Origin: Parapedobacter soli
GTDB taxonomy: Bacteria > Bacteroidota > Bacteroidia > Sphingobacteriales > Sphingobacteriaceae
NCBI RefSeq assembly: GCF_025460835.1
Contig: NZ_JAMXAY010000004.1
Span: forward strand, 1 to 64,000
DNA length: 64,000 nucleotides
Direction of reading: 5' to 3'
The notes beneath the pieces are model-generated. The model saw only the letters and a list, made by a program, of their open reading frames with translations, was not told the origin of the DNA and did not search any database. Position numbers and translations under genes: made by a program. Of this stretch, positions 25,400 to 34,872 are shown piece by piece (positions within the stretch are counted from its first letter, which is position 1; every line of letters starts with the position of its first letter).

Positions 25400-28300
25400 T
25401 TAGGTTAATTCCAACACTATATCGTCGGTATTGACCAGGGTGCCTGCCTCCAGCTCAACCCTCTTTACCGTACCCGCCACAGCAGCCGTAACGGTAGTTT
25501 CCATCTTCATTGCTTCAATAACAAAGAGTGGCTGATTTACCGCTACTACATCGCCGACGGCCACAAACACCGCGGTCAACATTCCTTGCAACGGTGAGCC
25601 CACGTGCCGGAGGTTGGAAGCATCCGCTTTTCTATTTTCTTTCCGCACAACCTCCGATTGCCCATCGCGTATTTCCAGATTACGTGTCTGTCCATTTAAT
25701 TTGAAGAATACCGTACGATTACCGTCAACATCTGGTGGACCGATAGATACCAACTTCACCAGCAGTGTTTTTCCCTTTACAAGCTCTACGGTCGTTTCTT
25801 CGCCGGGTTTCATACCATAGAGGAAATACTGCGTGGGCACCACAGAAACATCACCGTATTTTCGATAAGCAGTTAAATAGTCTATAAATACTTTCGGGTA
25901 AAACTGATAACTCAGGTAATCCGTAAAGGTAAGATCTTCCCCATATTCCCTTCGGAAGCGTTTGAAATCCAAATCGAGATCCAGCAACGGCAGGTGTTTG
26001 TTGGGGCGGTCGGAATAGGCGCCTTGTTCTTTCAATACCATCCGTTGTAATTTAACTGGAAAACCACCTTCGGGTTGACCGATGTCTCCGCGGAAAAAGG
26101 ACACTACCGAATCGGGGAACGAAAGGCTACCACCCCGTTGTAATACATCTTCCCCGGTTAGGTTGTTTGCCACCATGTATTGGGCCATATCACCAACCAC
26201 CTTAGAGCTTGGCGTTACTTTGACAATATCGCCAAACAATCGGTTCGCTTCTGCATAACTGCGTTTAATCGCATCTATTCGATCGCCCAAACCAAGTGCA
26301 TTTGCCTGTTGCTTCAAGTTGGAGTATTGCCCCCCGGGTATCTCATGACTGAACACCTCGGCCGATCCAGCTTGCATCCCCGATTCGAAAGGGCTGTAAT
26401 AAGTCCGCACGGCTTCCCAATAGTCGCTATATGCATTCAGACTGCCAATGTCAAAAGGATTTTCCCGTTCATGGAAACGCATCATCTCTACAACCGCATT
26501 GAAATTGGGTTGGGAAGTTAAGCCAGATAGCGCCCCTAATGCACAGTCGACCACATCGACTCCCGCCTCAATAGCCTTCAGATAGGTAGCTGTCTGCAGA
26601 GACGACGTATCATGCGTATGGAGGTGAATGGGTATTTTTACCGCATCCTTCAATGCCGTTATGAGTTCCGATGCGGCATACGGCTTCAACAAACCAGACA
26701 TGTCTTTGATGCCCAACATGTGGGCTCCGGCGTTCTCCAGATCCTTCGCCATTCGCAAGTAATACTTGAGATCATATTTCGTACGCTTCACGTTCAAGAT
26801 ATCGCCGGTATAGCATAAAGTCCCCTCGGCAATGCCCTCCGTACGTTTCCGAACCATTTCGATGCAGGGAGCAATATTTTCCATCCAATTGAGTGAATCG
26901 AAAATGCGAAATACATCCACGCCTGTTTCCCAACTCTTTTCCACGAATGCTTCGATGAGGTTATCTGGATATGCGGCGTACCCTACGCCATTACACCCGC
27001 GAATAAGCATCTGCAGCAGGACATTAGGAATCGCTTCGCGCAATTTTGCCAACCGTTTCCAAGGATCTTCCAACTGGAAGCGTAGGCATACGTCAAAAGT
27101 TGCCCCACCCCACACTTCCATGCTGAATGTCTGGGGGTGCGCTTTCGCGAACCCGGAGGCGACTTTTAACATGTCAAATGTGCGGACTCTGGTAGCAAGC
27201 AACGATTGATGCGCATCGCGCAGGGTCGTATCGGTATAGTGTATTCGCTGATCATTCACTAGCCACTGGCATAATCCGTCTGGGCCGGACTCGGTCAGTC
27301 GATCTTTGGTTCCTTTCGGGGAGCGCACCTGTTCGTCGACGGTAGGTATCACCGGTTGGTCCAGTTTCGACGGCCGTACCGCCCCTTTGGTATCGCGGTT
27401 CCCGTTTACCGAGATATCCCCGAGAAAGGCCAGCAACTTGGTACCACGATCTTGCTTACCTGTAGACTTAAACAGTTCCGGATGTGTAGCGATAAACCCC
27501 ACCGTGGCCTCTCCCGATAAAAAGAGGGGGTGGGTTACCAAGTTCTCCAGAAATCCAATGTTATTTTTCACACCACGGATACGGAACTCCCGCAATGCCC
27601 GGTCCATCCGTTTAGCGGCTTCTGCCAGTGTATTGCCGTGAGTGCTGACTTTCACCAACATCGAATCAAAGAATGGGCTCACCTTCATTCCCGGATAAGC
27701 GCTGCCTTCATCCAACCGCACACCGAAACCAGCTGCATTGCGGTAGGTAATGATTGTGCCGTAATCGGGCTTAAAACCGTCTGACGGATCTTCCGTCGTG
27801 ATGCGGCATTGTATGGCAAACCCATTGAGTGGGATGTCGTTCTGTTCGCCCAACCCCACTTGCTGGTCGGACAGTTTGTATCCGGAAGCGATGTACAGTT
27901 GCGTTTTTACCAAGTCAATACCAGTCACCATTTCCGTCACGGTGTGTTCTACCTGAATACGTGGATTCACCTCAATGAAATATACCTGTCCATCAGCATC
28001 CACCAAAAACTCCACGGTACCTACATTGTCATACCCCGCCGCTCTGGCGATGGCTACGGCATAAGCATATAGTTTCTCGCGGGTTTCAGCACGCAGGTTC
28101 GCCGCCGGGGCTACTTCCACCACCTTTTGGAACCGACGCTGCACCGAGCAGTCGCGTTCGTAAAGGTGCGTCACGTTTCCATGATGATCGCCCACCACCT
28201 GCACTTCGATATGTCGCGGATTTTCTATATATTTTTCCAAGAAAACCGTGCCGTCGCCAAAGGCGTTCAACGCCTCGTTCTTCGCGCTCGCAAATGCAAT

Positions 28301-28840
28301 GTTCAATTCACTGTCATTACGTATCACCCGCATTCCTCTCCCACCGCCTCCTGCCGCGGCTTTGAGCATCAACGGATAGCCGATGCGCCAGGCTTCAGAT
28401 AGCGCTTTCTCAACAACATCCAACGTTTCGAGACTACTGCCAATTGTAGGCACCCCGGCCTCTTGCGCCGCCGATTTAGCCCGCACCTTATCCCCAAGCA
28501 TATCCATCACTTCTGGTGACGGGCCTATAAAGACAATCCCTTCTTCTGTACATCGGCGGGCGAAACCCGCATTTTCAGATAAGAAACCATACCCGGGATG
28601 AATAGCATCCGCACCACAATTCCGGGCAATAGCGACAATCGCATCAATATCCAGATACGGCTTAAGTGGTTCGCTATCTAACCCAATCTGGTAAGCTTCG
28701 TCAGCCTTGTATCGGTGTAGCGAGTACCGGTCTTCAAAAGTATATATGGCTACCGTTCCAACACCCAATTCATTACACGCACGGCTAATCCGGATAGCAA
28801 TCTCGCCGCGGTTGGCGATGAGTACTTTTTTTATGTCCAT
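25400..28840 (-). CDS. pyc: Pyruvate carboxylase
   Basis: A full-length 1146-residue single-chain enzyme making oxaloacetate from pyruvate with ATP and bicarbonate. Biotin carboxylase: IKKVLIANRGEIAIRISRA, GGGGRGMR and the EVNPRIQVEHTVTE catalytic region. The carboxyltransferase follows from about 530 (HYTDTTLRDAHQSLLATR, RGCNGVGYAAYPDN, HLHTHDTS). The biotinyl domain ends the chain with EAMKM; K1112 is the biotinylated lysine. It stands alone and is anaplerotic. Confidence 0.97.
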   Translation of the reverse strand: MDIKKVLIANRGEIAIRISRACNELGVGTVAIYTFEDRYSLHRYKADEAYQIGLDSEPLKPYLDIDAIVAIARNCGADAIHPGYGFLSENAGFARRCTEEGIVFIGPSPEVMDMLGDKVRAKSAAQEAGVPTIGSSLETLDVVEKALSEAWRIGYPLMLKAAAGGGGRGMRVIRNDSELNIAFASAKNEALNAFGDGTVFLEKYIENPRHIEVQVVGDHHGNVTHLYERDCSVQRRFQKVVEVAPAANLRAETREKLYAYAVAIARAAGYDNVGTVEFLVDADGQVYFIEVNPRIQVEHTVTEMVTGIDLVKTQLYIASGYKLSDQQVGLGEQNDIPLNGFAIQCRITTEDPSDGFKPDYGTIITYRNAAGFGVRLDEGSAYPGMKVSPFFDSMLVKVSTHGNTLAEAAKRMDRALREFRIRGVKNNIGFLENLVTHPLFLSGEATVGFIATHPELFKSTGKQDRGTKLLAFLGDISVNGNRDTKGAVRPSKLDQPVIPTVDEQVRSPKGTKDRLTESGPDGLCQWLVNDQRIHYTDTTLRDAHQSLLATRVRTFDMLKVASGFAKAHPQTFSMEVWGGATFDVCLRFQLEDPWKRLAKLREAIPNVLLQMLIRGCNGVGYAAYPDNLIEAFVEKSWETGVDVFRIFDSLNWMENIAPCIEMVRKRTEGIAEGTLCYTGDILNVKRTKYDLKYYLRMAKDLENAGAHMLGIKDMSGLLKPYAASELITALKDAVKIPIHLHTHDTSSLQTATYLKAIEAGVDVVDCALGALSGLTSQPNFNAVVEMMRFHERENPFDIGSLNAYSDYWEAVRTYYSPFESGMQAGSAEVFSHEIPGGQYSNLKQQANALGLGDRIDAIKRSYAEANRLFGDIVKVTPSSKVVGDMAQYMVANNLTGEDVLQRGGSLSFPDSVVSFFRGDIGQPEGGFPVKLQRMVLKEQGAYSDRPNKHLPLLDLDLDFKRFRREYGEDLTFTDYLSYQFYPKVFIDYLTAYRKYGDVSVVPTQYFLYGMKPGEETTVELVKGKTLLVKLVSIGPPDVDGNRTVFFKLNGQTRNLEIRDGQSEVVRKENRKADASNLRHVGSPLQGMLTAVFVAVGDVVAVNQPLFVIEAMKMETTVTAAVAGTVKRVELEAGTLVNTDDIVLELT

Positions 28841-28858
28841 ATCGTTTTACCTATAAGG

Positions 28859-29710
28859 TTATGCTTGTTCACAAACCTGCTTCTGCTCTCCGAGTCCATC
28901 CACACGTAGTTCCACCACGTCGCCCACTTTCAGGTAATGTGGTGGCTTCATTCCCAGACCAACGCCGGCGGGTGTACCTGTCAGGACCAGGTCTCCAGCT
29001 TCGAGTGTCATGAACTGCGACAGGTAATGGATAATATGGTACACATCGAAAATCAGGTTTTTGGTATTCCCATCCTGCATTACCTGCCCATTTACGCAGA
29101 GTTGCAGGCGAAGGCTATGGACATCCGGCACCTCATCCGCAGTAAGCAGCCAAGGTCCCGTAGGGCTAAAGTTATCGCATGATTTCCCCTTTGTCCACTG
29201 CCCATCACGTTCCAGCTGGAAAGCGCGTTCGGATACGTCGTTGACAACGCAGTATCCTAAGATATAGTCTTTTGCTTCCTCTTTGGTTTGCAGGTAGCGC
29301 GCCTCTTTGCCTATTACCACGCCCAGTTCCACTTCCCAGTCTGTTTTCTCGCTGCCACGCGGAATGATAATCGAATCATAGGGGTCCACAACGGTGTTCG
29401 ATCCTTTCTGAAAAACAATCGGTTCTTCTGGAATCGCCATGTTCGATTCCCGGGCATGATCTGAATAGTTCAACCCGATACAGATAACTTTTCCCGGGCG
29501 GGCAATGGGTGCTGCCCAGCGCTCCTTTTGGTTCACCGCAGTTGGCCGCGGGTTGATAGCCAGGAATTCGCGCAGTTTCTCCATGCCGCCGTTACTGAAA
29601 AAATTCCGGTCCCAATCTTTAAAGCGGTCAGAAACGTCCCTTCTCGTGTTGTGTTCGTCCAAAATACCCGGACGCTCCGCCCCCGGGTTACCAAAACGGA
29701 TTAGTCTCAT
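28859..29710 (-). CDS. Fumarylacetoacetate hydrolase family protein
   Basis: A 283-residue FAH-superfamily enzyme. The core starts near residue 70 (GKVICIGLNYSDHARE), followed by FQKGSNTVVDP, WEVELGVVIG with metal-binding acidic residues, YCVVNDVSERAFQ, KSCDNFSPTGPW and GDLVLTGTPAGVG. The arrangement is that of the 2,4-diketo-3-deoxy-L-fuconate / acylpyruvate hydrolase subgroup. It is 18 bases upstream of pyc on the same strand. The exact substrate is not readable. Confidence 0.9.
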   Translation of the reverse strand: MRLIRFGNPGAERPGILDEHNTRRDVSDRFKDWDRNFFSNGGMEKLREFLAINPRPTAVNQKERWAAPIARPGKVICIGLNYSDHARESNMAIPEEPIVFQKGSNTVVDPYDSIIIPRGSEKTDWEVELGVVIGKEARYLQTKEEAKDYILGYCVVNDVSERAFQLERDGQWTKGKSCDNFSPTGPWLLTADEVPDVHSLRLQLCVNGQVMQDGNTKNLIFDVYHIIHYLSQFMTLEAGDLVLTGTPAGVGLGMKPPHYLKVGDVVELRVDGLGEQKQVCEQA

Positions 29711-29883
29711 AATGATGTAAACTTATATCGTTGCCTATTTTTTTATCTTGTTACGCGCCAATTCCCAAAAGTAAATAAGCCCACCTCGTGTAGCCCTATA
29801 ACGGCAATATAAGATGCTATTTCGATAAGATTTGATAACGTAGCCGTGCAGCATTCCCCGATGCGCACGCCGGTTTGCGTGAG

Positions 29884-29923
29884 CATTAAAAACAACAAAC
29901 CCCGGCCGAAGCCAGGGTTCGTT
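29884..29923 (-). terminator. Terminator of the lysis-like operon
   Basis: On the minus strand a 13-base stem (AACGAACCCTGGC / GCCGGGGTTTGTT, two G-T pairs) with a TTCG tetraloop, followed by GTTTTTAAT. It begins 21 bases past the stop codon of the last gene. Confidence 0.88.
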
Positions 29924-29943
29924 GTACCATCAAATAGGCATGC

Positions 29944-30465
29944 TTATCGCTTCCACAGACGCCATACGAGATAAATAACGCCACAAACGACCCCCAGCCA
30001 CACCCACCAGGGAATTTTCAGTAGCGGCGAAACATCAGCCTCCTGCTGCTTCATACGCGTATCCCGTTGTACGGCGGTATGTTCACGCGTTGCCGCCAAG
30101 GCTGCCGAGCTATCCACAACAGCAATCGCTACGTCTGACTCGGCCGCCGCTATTCTCCCGCTATTCCGGTGGATGACCACCCGTTCGGCCTGCCCCACGT
30201 AGCCGCTATCGACACTCAACCGGAAGGTGCCTACGGGGATGATCTCTGCCACGTTACTCGCATATTCCAGCCGGATGCTGGCCGAGCTCGTCTGCTCAAG
30301 CCGACGCAACCGCCTTTCCTGTTTAGCCGTCTGCCCTACGCGGGTATGCAACGCCGTCCGTTCGTTGGTCGACTGCTTCCGCGTAGCGCAACCGGCCAGC
30401 AGACCAATCAATATGGCCACTATGCGCACCATAACCTTTATCGCCTCCATCGTCCCAGCTGTCAT
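29944..30465 (-). CDS. Spanin-like lipoprotein with C-terminal TM helix
   Basis: A 173-residue protein: n-region and hydrophobic stretch VRIVAILIGLLAGC with lipobox LLAGC (Cys 26), a polar body of helix and sheet (about 30-145), then one C-terminal TM helix IPWWVWLGVVCGVIYLVW and a basic tail RLWKR. Anchoring in the outer membrane by lipid and in the inner membrane by a C-terminal TM is the topology of phage unimolecular spanins. Its ATG at 30465 overlaps the stop of the upstream gene by ATGA; the much longer frame upstream of it reads through that gene out of phase. It is last in the four-gene operon. Confidence 0.75.
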   Translation of the reverse strand: MTAGTMEAIKVMVRIVAILIGLLAGCATRKQSTNERTALHTRVGQTAKQERRLRRLEQTSSASIRLEYASNVAEIIPVGTFRLSVDSGYVGQAERVVIHRNSGRIAAAESDVAIAVVDSSAALAATREHTAVQRDTRMKQQEADVSPLLKIPWWVWLGVVCGVIYLVWRLWKR

Positions 30466-31097
30466 CGGGCCAGGATACTTACCGGCTCCGTCCAGTCGCT
30501 CGCGCCCACGCCGTTCTTGGCCCGTACGCGTACATAGTACTCCACCCCTTTTTGCAGGGGTGCCAACACGTTGATGTTGCTCCGGGGCGTATCCAATATT
30601 TCCACAGGCCATACCAACTGGCCGTTCGCGTCCACCTCGTCGGTATATTGATACTCATAGAGGCGCACATTATCCACAGCTTCAAAGTCGAGCCTAGCTT
30701 GTCCTTTTTGCCGGTAGTCGGTCAATGTCACCCACAGCGGCGTTTGGGGCGGCACCGATTTGGTAGGCAGGGCAACCGGGCGGAAGCCGCTGCTCAAAAT
30801 TACAGACAATGCACCGTCGGCGGTCTTGTTTACATAAAAAGCAAGCTGTCTCAATAGCTCGATCAACACCTCACGGCTGTCGTTTTTCAGGCTAAAGTCC
30901 AGCGGGCTTCCCTTTCGGTTCGCCATTTCCATTTTTTCACGGAAATCATCGGTCGCCGTCAGCACCGTAGCGAGATCGGGATCGGGGGTTGCAAAGTATG
31001 CATTCCCATCCATCGCCGCGTGCACGGTATAGCCAAAGGTCAATAATTCCTGGTCTTTCATGTGTTTAAAGCCACTCCTGGCTATTCTTTTTTTCAT
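30462..31097 (-). CDS. FnIII-domain protein of the lysis-like operon
   Basis: A 211-residue protein without a signal peptide. Residues about 13-105 form a helical domain (DQELLTFGYTVHAAMDGNAYF, then NDSREVLIELLRQLAFYVNKTADG) seen with small FnIII proteins of Bacteroidota; residues about 120-211 are one fibronectin type III domain (FEAVDNVRLYEYQYTDE, EYYVRVRAKNGVGASDWTEP). A second in-frame ATG at 31061 is also possible. FnIII domains in phage-like operons usually bind sugar or protein surfaces; its role here is unknown. Confidence 0.8.
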   Translation of the reverse strand: MKKRIARSGFKHMKDQELLTFGYTVHAAMDGNAYFATPDPDLATVLTATDDFREKMEMANRKGSPLDFSLKNDSREVLIELLRQLAFYVNKTADGALSVILSSGFRPVALPTKSVPPQTPLWVTLTDYRQKGQARLDFEAVDNVRLYEYQYTDEVDANGQLVWPVEILDTPRSNINVLAPLQKGVEYYVRVRAKNGVGASDWTEPVSILAR

Positions 31098-31162
31098 TTT
31101 TTTGCGTTTTTGTTATTTGCTTTTTGCTTTTTTGCTACTCATTTATTCGCTAGTTCACTCGG

Positions 31163-31639
31163 TCAATTGGCCCATCGCGATACCGCGCGAATCGTTTTTA
31201 TCCATCGCCGCTTACGCACCACGGCATTGTTCACATTACCTTCCACAGTAATCACCCACTTCCCATCCCACTCATCCACGAAGCCACAATGGGCAATCCG
31301 CTTTTTGGAAGCGACGTAAATGCCGAATACGTCACCTGCCTTTGGTTCTTGGTTTCTCAATCGCGGCGCGTTCGTCCAAATAATATTTTGAGATGGAAAA
31401 AGCGCTGCCGCCCACGCATTCCGCGGCTCGGTATATCCGGCCTGGCCATAGCACCAGCTTACGAATGCCGCACACCACTCGTAGCCTTCGCCCAAGCCGC
31501 AGTAATGCAGGTACTGCCCTACTCGCGGACCATCATTGTTACCGGCCGCTTCCTGCACGCCGATCTCAGCACGGTAAACGGCAGGCAGCCCATCACGCAC
31601 TATTTCCGCTCCTGGCTCCAACGTCTGGCGGCTAATCAT
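31163..31639 (-). CDS. CHAP-type endolysin-like amidase/peptidase
   Basis: A 158-residue murein hydrolase of the CHAP (NlpC/P60-related) superfamily. The catalytic Cys is C56 in YEWCAAFVSWCYG, His is H117 in KRIAHCGFV, and the third residue is N135 in TVEGNVNN. The ATG at 31639 is chosen because it forms TGATG with the stop of the holin-like gene; the frame runs 27 codons further upstream to 31720, but that part overlaps the previous gene out of phase. Without it there is no signal peptide, so export would need the holin-like protein, as in phage lysis. Confidence 0.85.
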   Translation of the reverse strand: MISRQTLEPGAEIVRDGLPAVYRAEIGVQEAAGNNDGPRVGQYLHYCGLGEGYEWCAAFVSWCYGQAGYTEPRNAWAAALFPSQNIIWTNAPRLRNQEPKAGDVFGIYVASKKRIAHCGFVDEWDGKWVITVEGNVNNAVVRKRRWIKTIRAVSRWAN

Positions 31640-32112
31640 CACACTAACGCTACCAACGCTACTACCAAGCCCCAGAAGAGCGATAGCAAGAGCAGCAGGT
31701 AATACCCAATTTGCTTCCATGGTTTCAATACGTTAAAAGATGAGCGGAAATCCGCGCGGTCGAATCCCGCGAGGCGTTTAAAGAATACCCATACCAGCCA
31801 AGCAGCCATGAGCCAAAAGAAACCGACAGCAAGCGCAGCCAGCACAATGATGCTGAGCACGCCGATATCGGGTACGGCCGCTGTTGTATCGAGCCACCAT
31901 AGTAGCGGCCCGAGGTATAGGAATAAAATCAATAAAAGCGGTACGCCTACGAGCGGCCAAGGGAAAAGCCGCGGTTCGGGGCGTACCGCTTGTTCATGGA
32001 GGAAATCCACATAGTCCTCCGCATCGTCCACCTTGCGCAGCCGGCGCTCTGCCGGTTGGCTTGCCGGCTTCTCCAGCCGCAGGTGTCTGTTCATTATTGT
32101 TTGCTGTAACAT
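31639..32112 (-). CDS. Three-TM holin-like membrane protein
   Basis: A 157-residue protein with a charged cytosolic N-terminus (about 1-45) and three hydrophobic helices: PLVGVPLLLILFLYLGPLL, VLSIIVLAALAVGFFWLMAA and GYYLLLLLSLFWGLVVALVA. Size and topology resemble class I holins. No family signature can be confirmed by eye. It is the first gene of the operon, coupled to the CHAP gene by TGATG, and has a canonical promoter upstream. Confidence 0.7.
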   Translation of the reverse strand: MLQQTIMNRHLRLEKPASQPAERRLRKVDDAEDYVDFLHEQAVRPEPRLFPWPLVGVPLLLILFLYLGPLLWWLDTTAAVPDIGVLSIIVLAALAVGFFWLMAAWLVWVFFKRLAGFDRADFRSSFNVLKPWKQIGYYLLLLLSLFWGLVVALVALV

Positions 32113-32136
32113 AAGCGTTTAATTTTTTTGTTACGG

Positions 32137-32167
32137 CAAACATAGACTCCACCACTAGCCGCTCAAA
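32137..32167 (-). promoter_or_regulatory. Promoter of the lysis-like operon
   Basis: Minus strand TTTG (32164-32167), 19-base spacer, TATGTTTG (32137-32144): a near-ideal Bacteroidota vegetative promoter. The predicted transcript start is near 32131, about 20 bases from the first start codon. Confidence 0.75.
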
Positions 32168-32219
32168 ATCCGCGGACAACGTGGACGGAAAACGGAAGAA
32201 GTGGATAGATGGCGGACAG

Positions 32220-33446
32220 TTACGGTGCTTTCAGCCGTTGTTCCAATTGCTTTTTCAGGTAAATCTGCAATAGTTGCCGCTGTTCCGGTTCTAGTTTTTC
32301 TTTAAATACCCGCATAATAGTTGTCGTTGCGAAATAGGGCAATTCATTATGTTTAGTGTAATATGTGAGCCAATAGGTAGCAGCAGCCTCTCCTTGGGAT
32401 TTCATCAAACCAAATAATGCTACATGACGCCATCCGTTTGACATTTCCCTTAGAACAGGTGACATTTTCCCCAATGAATAGCGAGATACCTCGACATCGC
32501 GAAGTAGTGTCAAGGCTTCCGCATAACGGCCATACCACACGAGTAAAAACGCCTTCTTAAAATTCAAGTTAGCAACCGTGGTGCTGTCCCTATTATCTCG
32601 TATTTCTCGATAGATGTTTTCCAAGGCAAGCTCAGGTTCAAGGCCTAGATACGGGTCGTAATCAAAAATCTCAGAGGCAAATGTCCAGTGCTGGTATTGT
32701 GCCTGCGTGGTACGCAGGAAATGATTTGCCTTCTCCCGATCGTGCTTGAGATAGGCATAGAATTTCAGGCGAAGCCCAAAATCCCGCCGTTCGGGGAAAG
32801 CTACAATCAGCGAGTCGGCGTGGGCCAAAGTTTCGTTTAGGGGTCGTTTTTTTTGATTGTCTATGTTGTCGCTATAAGCCTCTTCAAAACGCTCCTGACG
32901 CCGCTGCAATTCGCCGGTCTGCGTATGGCCGCCCATTGATTGCTGCACTACATAATCTAAGGCAGCAAAATCACCCGATCCTTGCCATACCAATCTTCCC
33001 TTGCTGTCTATAAGATAAAGAACTGGAAACGCCGGAATGCCTCCCCACGATAGGTTGACGGATCGATCGCGCGTATCGAGTGCTATGGTATATTCCATAC
33101 GGTCTCCCATGTTTTCTTTCAGTGTTAAGATCGCACTACGATATGCCGCTTCCGTTCGCTTATCACGTGGGTAATAGGTGTATATACTTACTACCTCCAG
33201 ATAACCGGCATATTTCTTCTGCAAATCTGTGAGATGCGGGATCGCTTCCCGACAGGGCTTACAGGCCAAGTGCGTAAACTCTACCAGATACAACATATTA
33301 GGCTCAAAGGAGGTCACCGGTCCCCCGTGCAACCATTCGGCCACTTCCAAAGGGGGAACCTTCTCCCCTACTTCCAGTTGCGGCTCCTGAGCAGTAAGTA
33401 GACCCGTCATCATTAGGCCTACAAGTATTAGCATCAAATTTTTCAT
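32220..33446 (-). CDS. TlpA-like thioredoxin-domain protein
   Basis: A 408-residue exported protein (signal KNLMLILVGLMMTGLLTAQ). Residues about 30-165 form a thioredoxin fold with ACKPC (C62, C65) and the cis-proline region IPAFPVLYLID; the C-terminal half is helical with no recognised domain. TlpA proteins reduce or isomerise disulfides in the periplasm. It is the third gene of a SusC-SusD-TlpA set. Confidence 0.88.
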   Translation of the reverse strand: MKNLMLILVGLMMTGLLTAQEPQLEVGEKVPPLEVAEWLHGGPVTSFEPNMLYLVEFTHLACKPCREAIPHLTDLQKKYAGYLEVVSIYTYYPRDKRTEAAYRSAILTLKENMGDRMEYTIALDTRDRSVNLSWGGIPAFPVLYLIDSKGRLVWQGSGDFAALDYVVQQSMGGHTQTGELQRRQERFEEAYSDNIDNQKKRPLNETLAHADSLIVAFPERRDFGLRLKFYAYLKHDREKANHFLRTTQAQYQHWTFASEIFDYDPYLGLEPELALENIYREIRDNRDSTTVANLNFKKAFLLVWYGRYAEALTLLRDVEVSRYSLGKMSPVLREMSNGWRHVALFGLMKSQGEAAATYWLTYYTKHNELPYFATTTIMRVFKEKLEPEQRQLLQIYLKKQLEQRLKAP

Positions 33447-33460
33447 TTAATAGTCTTTTG

Positions 33461-34849
33461 TCAATAGTCCGGATTTTGTATCAAAAATGGGTTCGCTTCG
33501 AGTTCTCGCTGCGGGATGGGCAATAATAGGTCGTTGCGTCCCCAGCGTTTCAAATCTGCCCAGCGATGACCCCACTCGTAGGTAAACTCAATGAGCCGCT
33601 CCCGCTCAATGACGTCCATTACTGCGCCAGCTTCTAATCCCGCCAGTGGTTCTAATCCGCTATGTGCCTCGCGCACCGCATTCACGTCGGCTATCGCGCC
33701 ACCCACGTCGCCCTGCTTTAGCCGCGCTTCTGCCCGGAGCAGGTAAGCCTCCGTTAGGCGCAATACCATACTGTATTCATCTGGTCGTTCGCCCATAGGG
33801 CTCTGCCGGATTTTATACTTGGCAACATAATTATAAACATCGACCCCATTGGGCATGGTATAACTGCCTACCCATTCCCGCAGGCGCAGGTCTGCTGGTT
33901 CCAGCGCGTCCAGCACCTCCGCGGCATAACTATACCGGGGTGGCGTGGTTAATGCGTCATTCGGAAGCGCCTGTGCTCCCTCGTGCGAAGCCCGCGAATT
34001 TTCCAATACGAATAGTTGCCAGATAGCTTCATGGTTATTTTTTAGGTACACCTCTTCAATTGGCACTAAATCATACCATCCGGTTTGCCCGATTACCGCA
34101 GCCGCCGCATCTCCCGCTTCCGCCCACCGTTGCTGGTAGGCGTATACCCTCGCCAACAGCAGTTGGGCTGCCCAGCGATTGGGCCGTACCCGCTCATCCA
34201 GCGCATGACTATAATCCCCTGGCAACAGGTCGACCGCTTCTTTCAGATCGTTCTCCACGTGATCATAAACCACCTGTGGGGCGGACCGGGGCAACTGCTG
34301 CGTTACCCGGTAATCGCTCGTAAGCACCAACGGTACCCCGCCGAACAACTGCACCAGTTGATGGTGACAGAAAGCCCGCATAAACAGCGCTTCCCCGCGC
34401 AATTGCGAAGCCAATGCGGCCGTTACGCCCCCGTATGTCGCTAACCCATCCAACACCTCATTGGCTTGAAAAATCGTTTTATATGCGCTCGCCCAGAGGG
34501 TATTCACCGCGTCATTGTCGGGCAACCAATTTCGCGCAGCGAATTCACCTACATTGGCACTATTCAGGTTATACAACAATACCCCGGCAGCCACGTCCGT
34601 CAAGGCCGTTACGCTATTATCGCCCCCATTCGCAAAGTGGCTAGTTCGGGACACCATGATATCCTGGTAGATAGCCGCCACCGCTCCATTTGCCAGCGCA
34701 TCATCCTGAAATACCGCTTCCGGCACGAGCTGATTATGTGGCATATCCACTGCAAGGTACGATTCGCAGCCACCCAGCGTGATTACGATCGCGACAAGTA
34801 CACTTCGGATAGCTACTACTTTATTTTTCTTTCTATTTAAGCTATTCAT
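33461..34849 (-). CDS. SusD/RagB-family nutrient-binding lipoprotein
   Basis: About 462 residues. Signal and lipobox lie in VAIRSVLVAIVITLGGC, followed by ESYLAVDM. The helical body has TPR-like repeats (GEALFMRAFCHHQLVQLFGGVPLVL, WAAQLLLARVYAYQQRWAEAG) and the C-terminal signature ERLIEFTYEWGHRWADLKRWGR. The start at 34849 is chosen because it gives a proper signal; the longer frame overlaps susC. Surface-exposed, it closes over the SusC channel at 34873-37704. Confidence 0.93.
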   Translation of the reverse strand: MNSLNRKKNKVVAIRSVLVAIVITLGGCESYLAVDMPHNQLVPEAVFQDDALANGAVAAIYQDIMVSRTSHFANGGDNSVTALTDVAAGVLLYNLNSANVGEFAARNWLPDNDAVNTLWASAYKTIFQANEVLDGLATYGGVTAALASQLRGEALFMRAFCHHQLVQLFGGVPLVLTSDYRVTQQLPRSAPQVVYDHVENDLKEAVDLLPGDYSHALDERVRPNRWAAQLLLARVYAYQQRWAEAGDAAAAVIGQTGWYDLVPIEEVYLKNNHEAIWQLFVLENSRASHEGAQALPNDALTTPPRYSYAAEVLDALEPADLRLREWVGSYTMPNGVDVYNYVAKYKIRQSPMGERPDEYSMVLRLTEAYLLRAEARLKQGDVGGAIADVNAVREAHSGLEPLAGLEAGAVMDVIERERLIEFTYEWGHRWADLKRWGRNDLLLPIPQRELEANPFLIQNPDY

Positions 34850-34872
34850 TATAAAATGACATTTATGGTTTA

